From: JAZKFT01 sp965246935
GTDB taxonomy: Bacteria; Bacteroidota; Bacteroidia; Chitinophagales; Chitinophagaceae
Direction of reading: 5' to 3'
Length of the DNA: 64,000 nt
Assembly: GCA_965246935.1 (NCBI GenBank)
Contig: CBDFGC010000007.1
Span: forward strand, 94,800 to 158,799
Shown here: one piece after another, positions 17,143-24,457 of the stretch
Numbering within the stretch: position 1 is the stretch's first letter
Layout: each line of letters begins with the position of its first letter
Translations under genes and position numbers: made by a program
The notes under the pieces: model-generated
Databases searched by the model: none
Told to the model about the DNA's origin: nothing
What the model saw: only the letters and a program-made list of their open reading frames with translations

Positions 17143-17610
17143 TTACACTTTGAAGTGGCTGAAAGCCTTGTTAGCTTCGGCCATACGATGTGTATCTTCT
17201 TTCTTTTTAAATGCGCCACCTTCGCCTTTGCTGGCAGCTACTATTTCATTGGCTAATTTATCGGCCATGCTGCGTCCGTTGCGTTCGCGGCTAAAGCGTA
17301 CCAGCCATTTAATACTAAGGGAAATCTTACGGTCGGGGCGAACTTCAGCCGGAATCTGGAAGGTAGCACCACCAATACGGCGGCTACGTACTTCTACCGC
17401 AGGGGTTACATTTTGCAAGGCCCGGCGCCAGATTTCATAACCGTCTTCGCTTGTTATTTTGCCTACTTTCTCTACCGCATCATAGAAAATGGTAAGAGCT
17501 GTACTTTTTTTACCCTGCCACATCAGGTTATTTACAAAGCGGGTTACCAGCTTATCATTGTAACGTGGGTCAGGCGCCAGTGGAAGTTTTTTGGCTTGTG
17601 CTTTCCTCAT
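17143..17610 (-). CDS. rpsG: Ribosomal protein uS7
   Basis: Small-subunit assembly protein that nucleates the 3' domain of 16S rRNA. MRKAQAKKLPLAPDPRYNDK at the start, the conserved FVNNLMWQGKKSTALTIFYDA, LQNVTPAVEVRSRRIGGATF and basic C-terminus are all present. 155 aa, normal. It follows rpsL by 67 bases and is the last gene before a terminator; fusA, normally next in the str operon, is not here. Confidence 0.98.
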   Translation of the reverse strand: MRKAQAKKLPLAPDPRYNDKLVTRFVNNLMWQGKKSTALTIFYDAVEKVGKITSEDGYEIWRRALQNVTPAVEVRSRRIGGATFQIPAEVRPDRKISLSIKWLVRFSRERNGRSMADKLANEIVAASKGEGGAFKKKEDTHRMAEANKAFSHFKV

Positions 17611-17677
17611 TCTGTTTATTTTTTGCTGTTATAAATATTCTTATAACAGCATCTTAAATGGTAAATTAAAAGATTAA

Positions 17678-18100
17678 TTATTTTTTCTTAGCGCCACCGC
17701 CTTTTGCGGCCGGGGCTGGTGCGGCACCTGGTTTAGCTCTTTTAGTGCCATATTTACTGCGGCTTTGTTTACGGTCTTTTACACCAGCCGTATCCAGGCT
17801 GCCACGAACAATATGATAACGAACGCCCGGCAAATCCTTAACACGGCCCCCACGAATCAGTACAATAGAGTGTTCCTGCAGGTTATGGCCTTCACCAGGG
17901 ATGTAAGCAATAACTTCAAGTTTATTAGTTAAACGAACCTTGGCAACTTTACGTAACGCTGAGTTTGGTTTTTTGGGAGTGGTGGTGTAAACACGGGTAC
18001 AAACCCCACGGCGTTGCGGGCAACTATCCAGCGCACGGCTTTTACTCTTTGTTTTAATAATTTCTCTTCCTTTTCGTACCAATTGCTGTATAGTAGGCAT
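17678..18100 (-). CDS. rpsL: Ribosomal protein uS12
   Basis: Decoding-centre protein of the 30S subunit. MPTIQQLVRKGRE, PQRRGVCTRVYTTTPKKPNSALRKVAKVRL and the methylthiolated-Asp loop region GEGHNLQEHS are intact. The PKKPNS loop has the lysine whose change gives streptomycin resistance in other bacteria, so the residue is wild-type here. 140 aa with a Gly/Ala/Lys-rich C-terminal tail (KPGAAPAPAAKGGGAKKK) as seen in Bacteroidota. First gene of the rpsL-rpsG unit. Confidence 0.98.
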   Translation of the reverse strand: MPTIQQLVRKGREIIKTKSKSRALDSCPQRRGVCTRVYTTTPKKPNSALRKVAKVRLTNKLEVIAYIPGEGHNLQEHSIVLIRGGRVKDLPGVRYHIVRGSLDTAGVKDRKQSRSKYGTKRAKPGAAPAPAAKGGGAKKK

Positions 18101-18229
18101 TAAGCTTTTTTTAAATGGACGGCAAAAGTAATTGTTGTACAGGAAACAGGAAAAAATTTTTCAAGTTGTTAGCAAACAGGTAAATACAGACAACGGACTA
18201 CAGTCGACAGACCACGGAAATACGCAAAC

Positions 18230-18289
18230 AGGCCGGCATCGCTTCATTTTAAATATTAAATTGAATGAATGTTGCAGCGATGCCGGCCT
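18230..18289. repeat. Long-stem palindromic repeat, GATGCCGGCCT family
   Basis: Outer arms AGGCCGGCATCGCT (18230-18243) and AGCGATGCCGGCCT (18276-18289) with inner A/T-rich pairing (TTCATT/AATGAA). The same arm sequence, AGGTCGGCATCGCT, recurs at 20518-20578 and as a half-copy at about 955-968. It sits upstream of rpsL. Confidence 0.7.
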
Positions 18290-18359
18290 TTAGTAGCAGT
18301 GAGCTACTTGAATTGAAAAGGAAAAACCAAAACAACTGAATTCTGCTATGCATTAAGAA

Positions 18360-18500
18360 CATCGGAACCAGCTTAATAATAGTACTAACTTAAATGGCGC
18401 CATTTCCGAAAGATCGGAACAGGCTGCCACTTTAGCTCTTTTCCTGTATTGCCACCGGGCTCAAAAAATCATATCAGATAATGCCACCCGTGATGTGACC
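18360..18500. repeat. Dispersed repeat, family E, copy 1
   Basis: Contains AAATGGCG, then GGAACAGGCTGCCACT, CTCTTTTCCTGT and ACCCGTGATG in this order; the same blocks in the same order are found at about 23565-23690. Non-coding. Together with the palindrome at 18230 it accounts for most of the 600 base gap between rpsL and ilvE, where no gene was found. Confidence 0.5.
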
Positions 18501-18581
18501 GGGCAGAGAGATTATATAATACGAAGATGTATTCATCAACGGAAGGGCTGAAGCTTAGTAAAAAATATAAGTTCCGAAATG

Positions 18582-18627
18582 AAAAACCTTATTACCTCGT
18601 TTAGATGAATACGGTAATAAGGTTTTT
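18582..18627 (-). terminator. Terminator of ilvE
   Basis: Perfect 15 bp stem AAAAACCTTATTACC (18582-18596) / GGTAATAAGGTTTTT (18613-18627). It lies about 90 bases beyond the ilvE stop; read on the minus strand it ends in a T run. No gene enters it from the other side. Confidence 0.75.
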
Positions 18628-18719
18628 GATAGGTTAGCATATTGTAAGCTACTAAGGTTAGGACAGTGCGTATGAATTAAATACAACTATTAATTACACG
18701 CCCGTTGTACCTGCAAGCC

Positions 18720-19784
18720 TTACACTTTCACCATCCATCCGTATTTATCCGGCGCCTGCCCATAGCGGATAGCATTAAGCCGTTTCTTGAGCTCAGGCCC
18801 GGTTTTCCAGTCATCCGTGTCAAAAAGCATGACATCATCTTTATACCGCAGTTCCTTAATCAGAGAAATGGTAGCAGCAGTACCAGTGCCAAACACTTCC
18901 TGCAACCCGCCTGTTTGGTAAGCTTCCATAATTTCTTCAATACTCAGGGGGCGTTCCTGCACATCAAAACCCATTTCGGATAATATTTCTATGGCACTGT
19001 CACGGGTTACGCCATCCAGGATTGTTCCGGCTTTGAGGTCGGGTGTAATGGCAGCATTGCCAATAATAAAAAATACGTTCATTGTACCGATTTCCTGCAC
19101 GTACCGGCGTTCAATAGCGTCCATCCAAAGCACCTGATCGTAGCCTTTTTCTTTTGCCTTGGCAGTAGGGTACATACTACCTGCATAGTTACCGGCTGCT
19201 TTTGCAAACCCAATACCGCCCGGCGCTGCCCGTATGGCATCCTCCTCTACATAAATGCGCATAGGTGTGCTATAGTAAGGGCCGGCAGGGCTAAGGATAA
19301 TCATGAATTTATATGTTTCAGAAGGTTTTACCCCGATCACTTCATCGGCTGCAAACATAAAAGGCCGGATGTAAAGGGAATGATCGTTCCGTTGAGGAAT
19401 CCATCTGCTATCTAGTGCGATCAATTGTTTCATGCCATCAATAAAAAGTTCTTCCGGCACCTGTGGCATTTGCATACGGGCGGCAGAAATGTTAAACCGT
19501 CTAAAATTATCGTAGGGGCGGAAAATGGCAACCTCGCCATTTGCCAGCGGATATGCTTTTACACCTTCAAAAATGCTTTGACCATAATGGATGGCAGCAT
19601 TGCTGGGTTGCAGCAACAACGGCTGGTATGGCTTGATCTCTACATTTTTCCATTCTCCGTTTTCGTAATCGGCCTCCAGCATGTGGTCGGAAAAATATTT
19701 GCCAAACGGAATATTTTCGAGGTTTAAATCGTTGAGTTTGCTGCTTTCGCTACGGGTAACAGAAATGTAAGGCGCCAGTGTCAT
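18720..19784 (-). CDS. ilvE: Branched-chain amino acid aminotransferase
   Basis: PLP-dependent fold-type IV aminotransferase interconverting Leu/Ile/Val and their keto acids. SNAAIHYGQSIFEGVKAY, FRRFNISAARMQMP, GFAKAAGNYAGSMYPTAKA (PLP lysine in GFAKA, about residue 200), LWMDAIERRYVQEIGTMN and TGGLQEVFGTGTAATISLI are all conserved, placing it in the long BCAT-like subgroup (about 355 aa). Two starts are possible: ATG 19805 or ATG 19784 (MTLAPYISVT); the second is preferred for length. Monocistronic with its own terminator. Confidence 0.95.
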   Translation of the reverse strand: MTLAPYISVTRSESSKLNDLNLENIPFGKYFSDHMLEADYENGEWKNVEIKPYQPLLLQPSNAAIHYGQSIFEGVKAYPLANGEVAIFRPYDNFRRFNISAARMQMPQVPEELFIDGMKQLIALDSRWIPQRNDHSLYIRPFMFAADEVIGVKPSETYKFMIILSPAGPYYSTPMRIYVEEDAIRAAPGGIGFAKAAGNYAGSMYPTAKAKEKGYDQVLWMDAIERRYVQEIGTMNVFFIIGNAAITPDLKAGTILDGVTRDSAIEILSEMGFDVQERPLSIEEIMEAYQTGGLQEVFGTGTAATISLIKELRYKDDVMLFDTDDWKTGPELKKRLNAIRYGQAPDKYGWMVKV

Positions 19785-19865
19785 AAATGGAATAATTTTG
19801 AGCAAAGTAACGGAAAATAGGCCTGCACCGGTTAGCAGGCTTTTCCATAAAATGCAGGTTGTAAT

Positions 19866-20498
19866 ATGAGTTTTGAAAACGTTCAGCTATCATCATCTGT
19901 GATTGCAGATTTGTACAGGCAAAGCCTGGTTGTGTTAGATGATGTGCAACCCAATCCAAAAAAAACAGCTAAAAAAAGGAATGCTGCAGAACCAGGTGGA
20001 TTAGCAGTAGTAGCGGATAAAATGGTTTTGGATGAACCGGAAAAAATCCTTTTACCTATTCCTGTAATACCTGTACCGGAAGAGGTGAAACCGTTTATAA
20101 AATACATGGGTGAATTTAACCAGGGAGTAAGTATTGTGATTGCCGAACCGGGCCACGAACATATTTTACCGGAGGATCTGGAATTTTTAGAAAAGATGAT
20201 GGCTGCCTGCAAGCTGACAGTAGCGGATATGGCAATTATTAATGTAGTAACCAACCAACCCGCAGCCAAACAATTATGGCAATTGATGCCGGCAAAAGTG
20301 GTGCTGATGTTTGATGTGACTACCAGTGCCATTGGCATTCCTTTTTACCAGCCCGATTTTAAAGTGCAGCACTGGGACAATGCCCAATTCTTAAATGCGC
20401 CGTCATTAGCTGCATTCCGGGGCAGGGATACACCGGAACTGAAAGGGCTGAAGCGTAAATTATGGGAAGCATTGCAAAAAATTTTCCTGGAGAAGTAG
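19866..20498 (+). CDS. Conserved hypothetical protein, HolD-like layout
   Basis: 210 aa protein of unknown function. Residues 1-60 look disordered and basic; an ordered domain starts near residue 80 (EVKPFIKYMGEFNQGVSIVI) and alternates strands and helices. Its end, FLNAPSLAAFRGRDTPELKG followed by KRKLWEALQKIF, has the same arrangement as the C-terminus of HolD (psi subunit of DNA polymerase III), where an ALTDLR...ALWQQ pattern closes the fold, and KLTVADMAIINVV also sits where HolD has a helix-loop. This likeness is weak and by eye only. Divergent from ilvE with an 81 base gap. Confidence 0.6.
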   Translation: MSFENVQLSSSVIADLYRQSLVVLDDVQPNPKKTAKKRNAAEPGGLAVVADKMVLDEPEKILLPIPVIPVPEEVKPFIKYMGEFNQGVSIVIAEPGHEHILPEDLEFLEKMMAACKLTVADMAIINVVTNQPAAKQLWQLMPAKVVLMFDVTTSAIGIPFYQPDFKVQHWDNAQFLNAPSLAAFRGRDTPELKGLKRKLWEALQKIFLEK

Positions 20499-20517
20499 CG
20501 GCAGCAAGCAATAGGCG

Positions 20518-20578
20518 AAGGTCGGCATCGCTTGTCCGGGACACTTATACAAACGAGTACCAAAGCGATGCCGACCTT
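20518..20578. terminator. Perfect 16 bp palindrome, probable terminator and dispersed repeat
   Basis: AAGGTCGGCATCGCTT (20518-20533) and AAGCGATGCCGACCTT (20563-20578), 20 bases beyond the stop of the upstream gene. Same arm family as 18230-18289. It lacks a long T tract, so termination is inferred only from strength and position. Confidence 0.55.
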
Positions 20579-20690
20579 GATTTGAGTGTAACAAGCAATC
20601 CGGAAATCTGCAAATAACTGAATGAATATAAAAAAGCAGAAATTAATGAGTAATAATCTGGGTTGCTGATGCAATTCTATCATTCATTAC

Positions 20691-20958
20691 TAATGCGAAT
20701 CAAGGGTTGAGGCGGTTAAGACAGAAAATGCAAGTTTATTATTCTGCACTTTTAATTCAGCAAATTGGTTGTCATCTTGTAAGTGGCATCTCACACCACG
20801 CCGCTTGTAGTTGGATTTGTTGGGCATGGCACAACCCTGTTGGTAGTAGCACCAGTAAAACAATGCCCAATAATATACTAATATTGATCACTGATCCTAC
20901 CAACAGAATTGGGTGCTGCCCAATAATATAAAACAAGTTCAACCCTTGATTCGCATTA
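20691..20958. repeat. MITE-like element, family D, copy 1
   Basis: 268 bp non-coding element bounded by perfect 20 bp terminal inverted repeats, TAATGCGAATCAAGGGTTGA at 20691-20710 and its complement at 20939-20958. Inside are GTTGGGCATGGCACAACCC, CTGTTGGTAG, its complement CTACCAACAG and a GGGTGCTGCCCAATAATA block. Copy 2 at 48339-48627 shares ends and interior. No transposase is encoded. It occupies the space just upstream of rdgB. Confidence 0.8.
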
Positions 20959-20994
20959 TTAAATATTCACCATTGACCATTCACGTTCATCAAT

Positions 20995-21612
20995 ATGACG
21001 CCCCTCATTTTTGCTACAAATAATGCTAATAAAGTTGCCGAAGTACAACAGGCATTTGCCGGCCAATTCGAAATTATTGGATTGAAGCAGGCCGGTATTA
21101 CGGTAGAGATTGAAGAACCATATAACACGCTTGATGAAAATGCAAGTGAAAAATGCAGGGTCATTCACCGCCTGACGGGTAAGGACTGCTTTGGGGAAGA
21201 TACCGGGCTTGAAGTAACTGCATTGAATGGTGCACCTGGTGTAAAGAGTGCCCGCTATGCCGGTGAGCAACGAAGTGATCAGGAAAATATGCAATTATTA
21301 CTTCAAAACCTGTTACAGGCAAAGAATCGGTCGGCCCGCTTTAGAACGGTAATGGCATTGATATGGCAGGGAAATGAATATGTATTTGAAGGCATTTGTA
21401 CCGGTAGCATTGCTGTAAGCCCAAAAGGAGATCAAGGCTTTGGCTATGACCCTGTTTTCATACCGGATGTTGGTAGCCGCAGTTTTGCTGAAATGAATTT
21501 GGATGAGAAAAATGAGATCAGTCACAGGAAAAAGGCCATGAGTAAATTGATGGAGTTTATAACAACTGCTGTTAACAAGGAAAAAGGGAGTATGAAACAA
21601 GTGAACTTATAA
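20995..21612 (+). CDS. rdgB: Non-canonical purine NTP pyrophosphatase (RdgB/HAM1)
   Basis: Hydrolyses dITP, XTP and ITP to keep deaminated purines out of nucleic acids. LIFATNNANKVAEVQQAF carries the phosphate-binding (S/T)xNxxK motif; GEDTGLEVTALNGAPGVKSARYAG, GFGYDPVFIP and SFAEMNLDEKNEISHRKKA are the family signatures, with the catalytic Asp in EDTGLEV. 205 aa, complete. Confidence 0.96.
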   Translation: MTPLIFATNNANKVAEVQQAFAGQFEIIGLKQAGITVEIEEPYNTLDENASEKCRVIHRLTGKDCFGEDTGLEVTALNGAPGVKSARYAGEQRSDQENMQLLLQNLLQAKNRSARFRTVMALIWQGNEYVFEGICTGSIAVSPKGDQGFGYDPVFIPDVGSRSFAEMNLDEKNEISHRKKAMSKLMEFITTAVNKEKGSMKQVNL

Positions 21613-21641
21613 AAAATCCGAATCCATAAACATCAGGACTC

Positions 21642-22082
21642 ATGCAGCGGATAAAACTTATGCTACCAGATCATTTTTCCTTTTATACTATGATCCCCAT
21701 ACGAATTACGGATGTAAACTATGGCGGACATTTGGGAAATGATTCACTGCTTACACTGCTGCACGAAGCCCGGATGCAATACTTATGTCACCACAGCTAC
21801 ACCGAACTCAACTTTGCCGGTACCGGTCTTATTATGGCTGATGTAGCGATTGAATATAAACAGGAAATTAAATATGGCGATACCGTTAAAATGTATGTAG
21901 CCGCTGCCGACTTTGACAAAATAGGCTTTGATATTTTTTATAAAGTAGTGCTGTTAAAAGAGGAGGCAGAAACATTAGTTGCAAAAGCAAAAACCGGAAT
22001 GATCTGTTTTGATTATGCAGCAGGGAAAAAAGTGTCTGTTCCACCGGAAGCGTTAGTAAAATTGAATACTGCGTTTATTTAA
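21642..22082 (+). CDS. Hotdog-fold acyl-CoA thioesterase
   Basis: 4HBT-type thioesterase, 146 aa (a second ATG seven codons in, MLPDHFSFYT, is equally possible). ITDVNYGGHLGNDSLLTLLHEARMQYL holds the Asp and helix of the YbgC/FadM-like active site; MADVAIEYKQEIKYGD and ICFDYAAGKKV are typical hotdog strands. Probably acts on short or medium acyl-CoAs. Starts 30 bases after rdgB, hence likely co-transcribed. Confidence 0.85.
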   Translation: MQRIKLMLPDHFSFYTMIPIRITDVNYGGHLGNDSLLTLLHEARMQYLCHHSYTELNFAGTGLIMADVAIEYKQEIKYGDTVKMYVAAADFDKIGFDIFYKVVLLKEEAETLVAKAKTGMICFDYAAGKKVSVPPEALVKLNTAFI

Positions 22083-22106
22083 AGATGATATCATTTTGTC
22101 TGTTTT

Positions 22107-22330
22107 TCAGACAGACAAGACAGGCATTTGCCTGTAATTTTGACCAATAGTATGGCCGGGATGCATTTCTCGTGTTTGCTCCATCACACCTATGTACAAC
22201 ACCACTTTTTGCTGCCAGTTCCACTGCTGGTGCTGTAGCATCTGGAAATGTGCCCGGCAACTGATTCCACAAAGACTAAAAACATCCTTCATTGCCCAGC
22301 GTTGGTTTTGCCGGTTGCGCCTGTACCATT
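22107..22330 (-). pseudogene. IS3-family transposase OrfB, N-terminal relic
   Basis: Follows the orfA relic on the same strand. Frame fragments read RNRQNQRWAMKDVFSLCGIS and then FQMLQHQQWNWQQKVVLYI and MEQTREMHPGHTIGQNYRQM, matching the start of an IS3-group OrfB (HTH_21 region); the rve/DDE integrase domain is gone. A GC-rich palindrome at 22347-22360 lies between the two relics. Non-functional. Confidence 0.6.
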
Positions 22331-22346
22331 CAATGGTAGCTGGCTG

Positions 22347-22360
22347 TCCGCCACGGCGGA
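22347..22360. repeat. GC-rich palindrome TCCGCC-AC-GGCGGA
   Basis: A 14-base palindrome inside the IS3 relic. A close relative, CCGCCGCGG, forms the left flank of the IS110 element at 34288-34297, so this may be a dispersed palindromic repeat that also serves as an insertion target. Confidence 0.4.
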
Positions 22361-22380
22361 TTTAGGTCAATGCCCAGTTC

Positions 22381-22710
22381 TTAGCTTCCCAGTTCCATGA
22401 GCTTATGTAAGAAATCGATTTCCAGTTGTTTTTGCCCGACGAGGTGTTTCAGTTTAGCCAGCCGCTGGCGCAGTTGATGGTTTTTAGTTTCTTCGCTTTG
22501 CATTTGTACCATTAAGGCAGGCAGCCGCTCATGCTGCTGCGAATACTTGTAGAGCAGTTGTACACCGATTGGCGGTTGACCTGGTGCTTCGCTACTACAG
22601 AACGCAGGCTGGTGCGTTTGTTCACCAAATCCTTTACGATTTTTCGTTTCAATTCTTCGGAGAAAACACGCTGCTGGTGGATATCCAATGGTGCTCTTAC
22701 TTTTACTCAT
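22381..22710 (-). pseudogene. IS3-family transposase OrfA, frameshifted
   Basis: Relic of an IS3-group orfA. The open frame (109 codons) is a hybrid: correct sequence can be restored as MSKVRAPLDIHQQRVFSEEL plus KRKIVKDLVNKRTSLRSVVA plus KHQVNRQSVYNWLYKYSQQH by removing one A from the AAAA run near 22700 and adding one base near 22557. The two slips compensate, so the C-terminal leucine-zipper region (LRQRLAKLKHLVGQKQLEID) is in frame again. The middle, including the helix-turn-helix, is read in the wrong frame. A GTTGAC-A7-GTCAAC hairpin just upstream probably belongs to the IS end. Confidence 0.75.
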
Positions 22711-22798
22711 CAGTTGACTTTTTTTGTCAACCTATTTCAGGATGGCATAATTTGCTTATTGGGGTTATTTGCCTGTTTGGATTTGGTATTACTCCAAT

Positions 22799-23467
22799 TT
22801 AATCTCCGGCTACAATGTTCCGTTTCAGCAAGCCTAAAAATTCGGTTCTTGGTATCATCCTTGCGCCCAAGCTTTCCAAATGAGGCGTATATACCTGGCA
22901 ATCTATTAATTGTAAACCTCCCACCTGCATCTGTTGTACACCCGTTATGAAAGCTGCTTTACTGGCATTACTTATATGGCTGAACATGCTTTCCCCAAAA
23001 AAAATATTGCCGATATGCAGGCCGTAAAAGCCACCTGCTAATTGCCCGCTCTGCCAGGCCTCAAAGCTATGAGCAATGCCCGAGAGGTGCAGGTTTGTAA
23101 AGGCTTCAATTACGTCATTATTAATCCAGGTGCCATTTTGCCCGGGCCGGGATGTCTTACGGCAATTGTAGATTACCTGCTCAAAAGCCCGGTCTTTTGT
23201 AATGGTGAAAGTGTTCTGCTTTAACACCTGTTTCATACTTTTACTCACCTTCAATTCTTTCGGGAAAATAACGAAACGTGGATCGGGGTTCCACCAAAGC
23301 GGCACGTCACCTTCATACCAGGGGAAAATGCCATTTTTATAAGCTACTATCAAACGCTCTTCCGAAAGATCGCCGCCAATAGCCAGCAAGCCTTCTACAT
23401 CCGCTGCTTCCGGTGGTGGAAAGATAAGCTTGTCACTTAAAACAGTATAGTTGCCATACAAACTCAT
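22799..23467 (-). CDS. aat: Leucyl/phenylalanyl-tRNA-protein transferase
   Basis: Adds Leu or Phe from aminoacyl-tRNA to proteins with N-terminal Arg or Lys, marking them for ClpS-ClpAP degradation. FPPPEAADVEGLLAIGGDLS, LIVAYKNGIFPWYEGD, PLWWNPDPRFVI and HSFEAWQSGQLAGGFYGLHI with GESMFSH are diagnostic. 222 aa, complete. clpS, which encodes the reader of this N-degron, is the next gene upstream on the same strand, so two steps of the N-end rule pathway are neighbours. Confidence 0.97.
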   Translation of the reverse strand: MSLYGNYTVLSDKLIFPPPEAADVEGLLAIGGDLSEERLIVAYKNGIFPWYEGDVPLWWNPDPRFVIFPKELKVSKSMKQVLKQNTFTITKDRAFEQVIYNCRKTSRPGQNGTWINNDVIEAFTNLHLSGIAHSFEAWQSGQLAGGFYGLHIGNIFFGESMFSHISNASKAAFITGVQQMQVGGLQLIDCQVYTPHLESLGARMIPRTEFLGLLKRNIVAGD

Positions 23468-23564
23468 GTAATTTCACGCCCATTGTACTTTAATCCTAAA
23501 AGGAACTGACTCACACAAAATTCAGGATTAGTGAAAAATAAAAACCGTTTTAAGCGGCGAAAAT

Positions 23565-23690
23565 CGCTCCATAGCAGCACTAATTCGAATGGTGCTAATC
23601 CCAAATGGCGGGACAGGCTGCCACTACTGTCCTTTTATTATTCAATTGCCTGGCCCATAATAATTGCTAAAAATAAAGCTACCCGTGATG
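23565..23690. repeat. Dispersed repeat, family E, copy 2
   Basis: Shares AAATGGCG, GGACAGGCTGCCACT, TGTCCTTTT and ACCCGTGATG in order with 18360-18500. It fills much of the gap between clpS and aat; no gene seen here. Confidence 0.5.
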
Positions 23691-23747
23691 ATTAACTAAG
23701 CAAAGCAAGAACAGAGTAATCATAAATCCTAATTCCAAAATCATAAA

Positions 23748-24065
23748 TCAGTTAGCATCTTCTATCGTTGCATTGATGCCCCGGTCAATCATGCCTTCGC
23801 ACATCGGGCGCAGGGTTTCAAAATCACCTTGCTTTACAGCGTATTTTCCATTGAAGTGAATGATCATCGCACATTGTTCTGCCTGCTGATCGGTATGGCC
23901 GCAGATTTCAACCAAAGCCTTTATTACCCAATCAAACGTATTTACTTCATCATTCCACAAAATCAGCCGGCAGCCGCTTGCCGTTTCATCCATCAGCGCC
24001 ACGTCATCTTCCTCAAAAGGCTTTATGGCAGGTTGTGTTTTCGTTAAAGACATTCTCTTCATCAT
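23748..24065 (-). CDS. clpS: ATP-dependent Clp protease adaptor ClpS
   Basis: Adaptor that binds N-degron substrates and hands them to ClpA/ClpC. CRLILWNDEVNTFDWVIKAL has the substrate-pocket Asn-Asp pair; HTDQQAEQCAMIIHFNGKYA and the following KQGDFETLRPMCEGM complete the domain. About 105 aa from ATG 24065; ATG 24053 (MSLTKTQPA) is an alternative. The longer frame to 24161 translates the family C repeat and lies upstream of the promoter motif, so it is rejected. Function pairs with the neighbouring aat gene. Confidence 0.93.
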   Translation of the reverse strand: MMKRMSLTKTQPAIKPFEEDDVALMDETASGCRLILWNDEVNTFDWVIKALVEICGHTDQQAEQCAMIIHFNGKYAVKQGDFETLRPMCEGMIDRGINATIEDAN

Positions 24066-24080
24066 TTTCAGTATAGGGTA

Positions 24081-24088
24081 CAAAGTTA
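24081..24088 (-). promoter_or_regulatory. -7 element of the clpS promoter
   Basis: TAACTTTG on the minus strand fits the Bacteroidota -7 consensus TAnnTTTG, 15-30 bases upstream of the candidate start codons. No good TTG was found at the usual -33 distance. If real, it sets the clpS start inside 24053-24065. Confidence 0.5.
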
Positions 24089-24103
24089 ACGGCAAATACA
24101 GGT

Positions 24104-24269
24104 TTGAACCACATAGGCACATAGGGCACATAAGAAATACAAATACACTCATTATAGTCATTGACCAACCCGGATGGCAGAGACTAAAAGAAAATGGAAA
24201 GATTTTGCTATTTCACTACCCGTTGTATTCCGGTATTCAATGTACCCTATGTGCCTATGTGGTTCAAAA
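24104..24269. repeat. Inverted-end repeat, family C, copy 2
   Basis: About 165 bp: GAACCACATAGGCACATAGG at the left, CCCTATGTGCCTATGTGGTT at the right. Ends match copy 1 (15369-15507), the centre does not. It lies just upstream of the clpS promoter; the rest of the gap to 24457 shows nothing recognisable. Confidence 0.75.
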
Positions 24270-24457
24270 TGCCTTTAATTAATGTTAGTACTCCTGTATT
24301 CTATATGTATAGCCCGACCGGCCTCCCGAACAAGTTGTGGTTAAAAATGCCAATGTGGTGAAAACCTGCAACTTGTTAACGACTTTAAAAAGCATCCGGC
24401 GGCATGTAATGTTTCCCCCTACTTTGCGTTTCCATTTTTACCGAATCTACTTTTTGA

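Noticed and set aside
24066..24161. N-terminal extension of ClpS
   Set aside because: It translates the family C repeat and lies upstream of the TAACTTTG promoter element.
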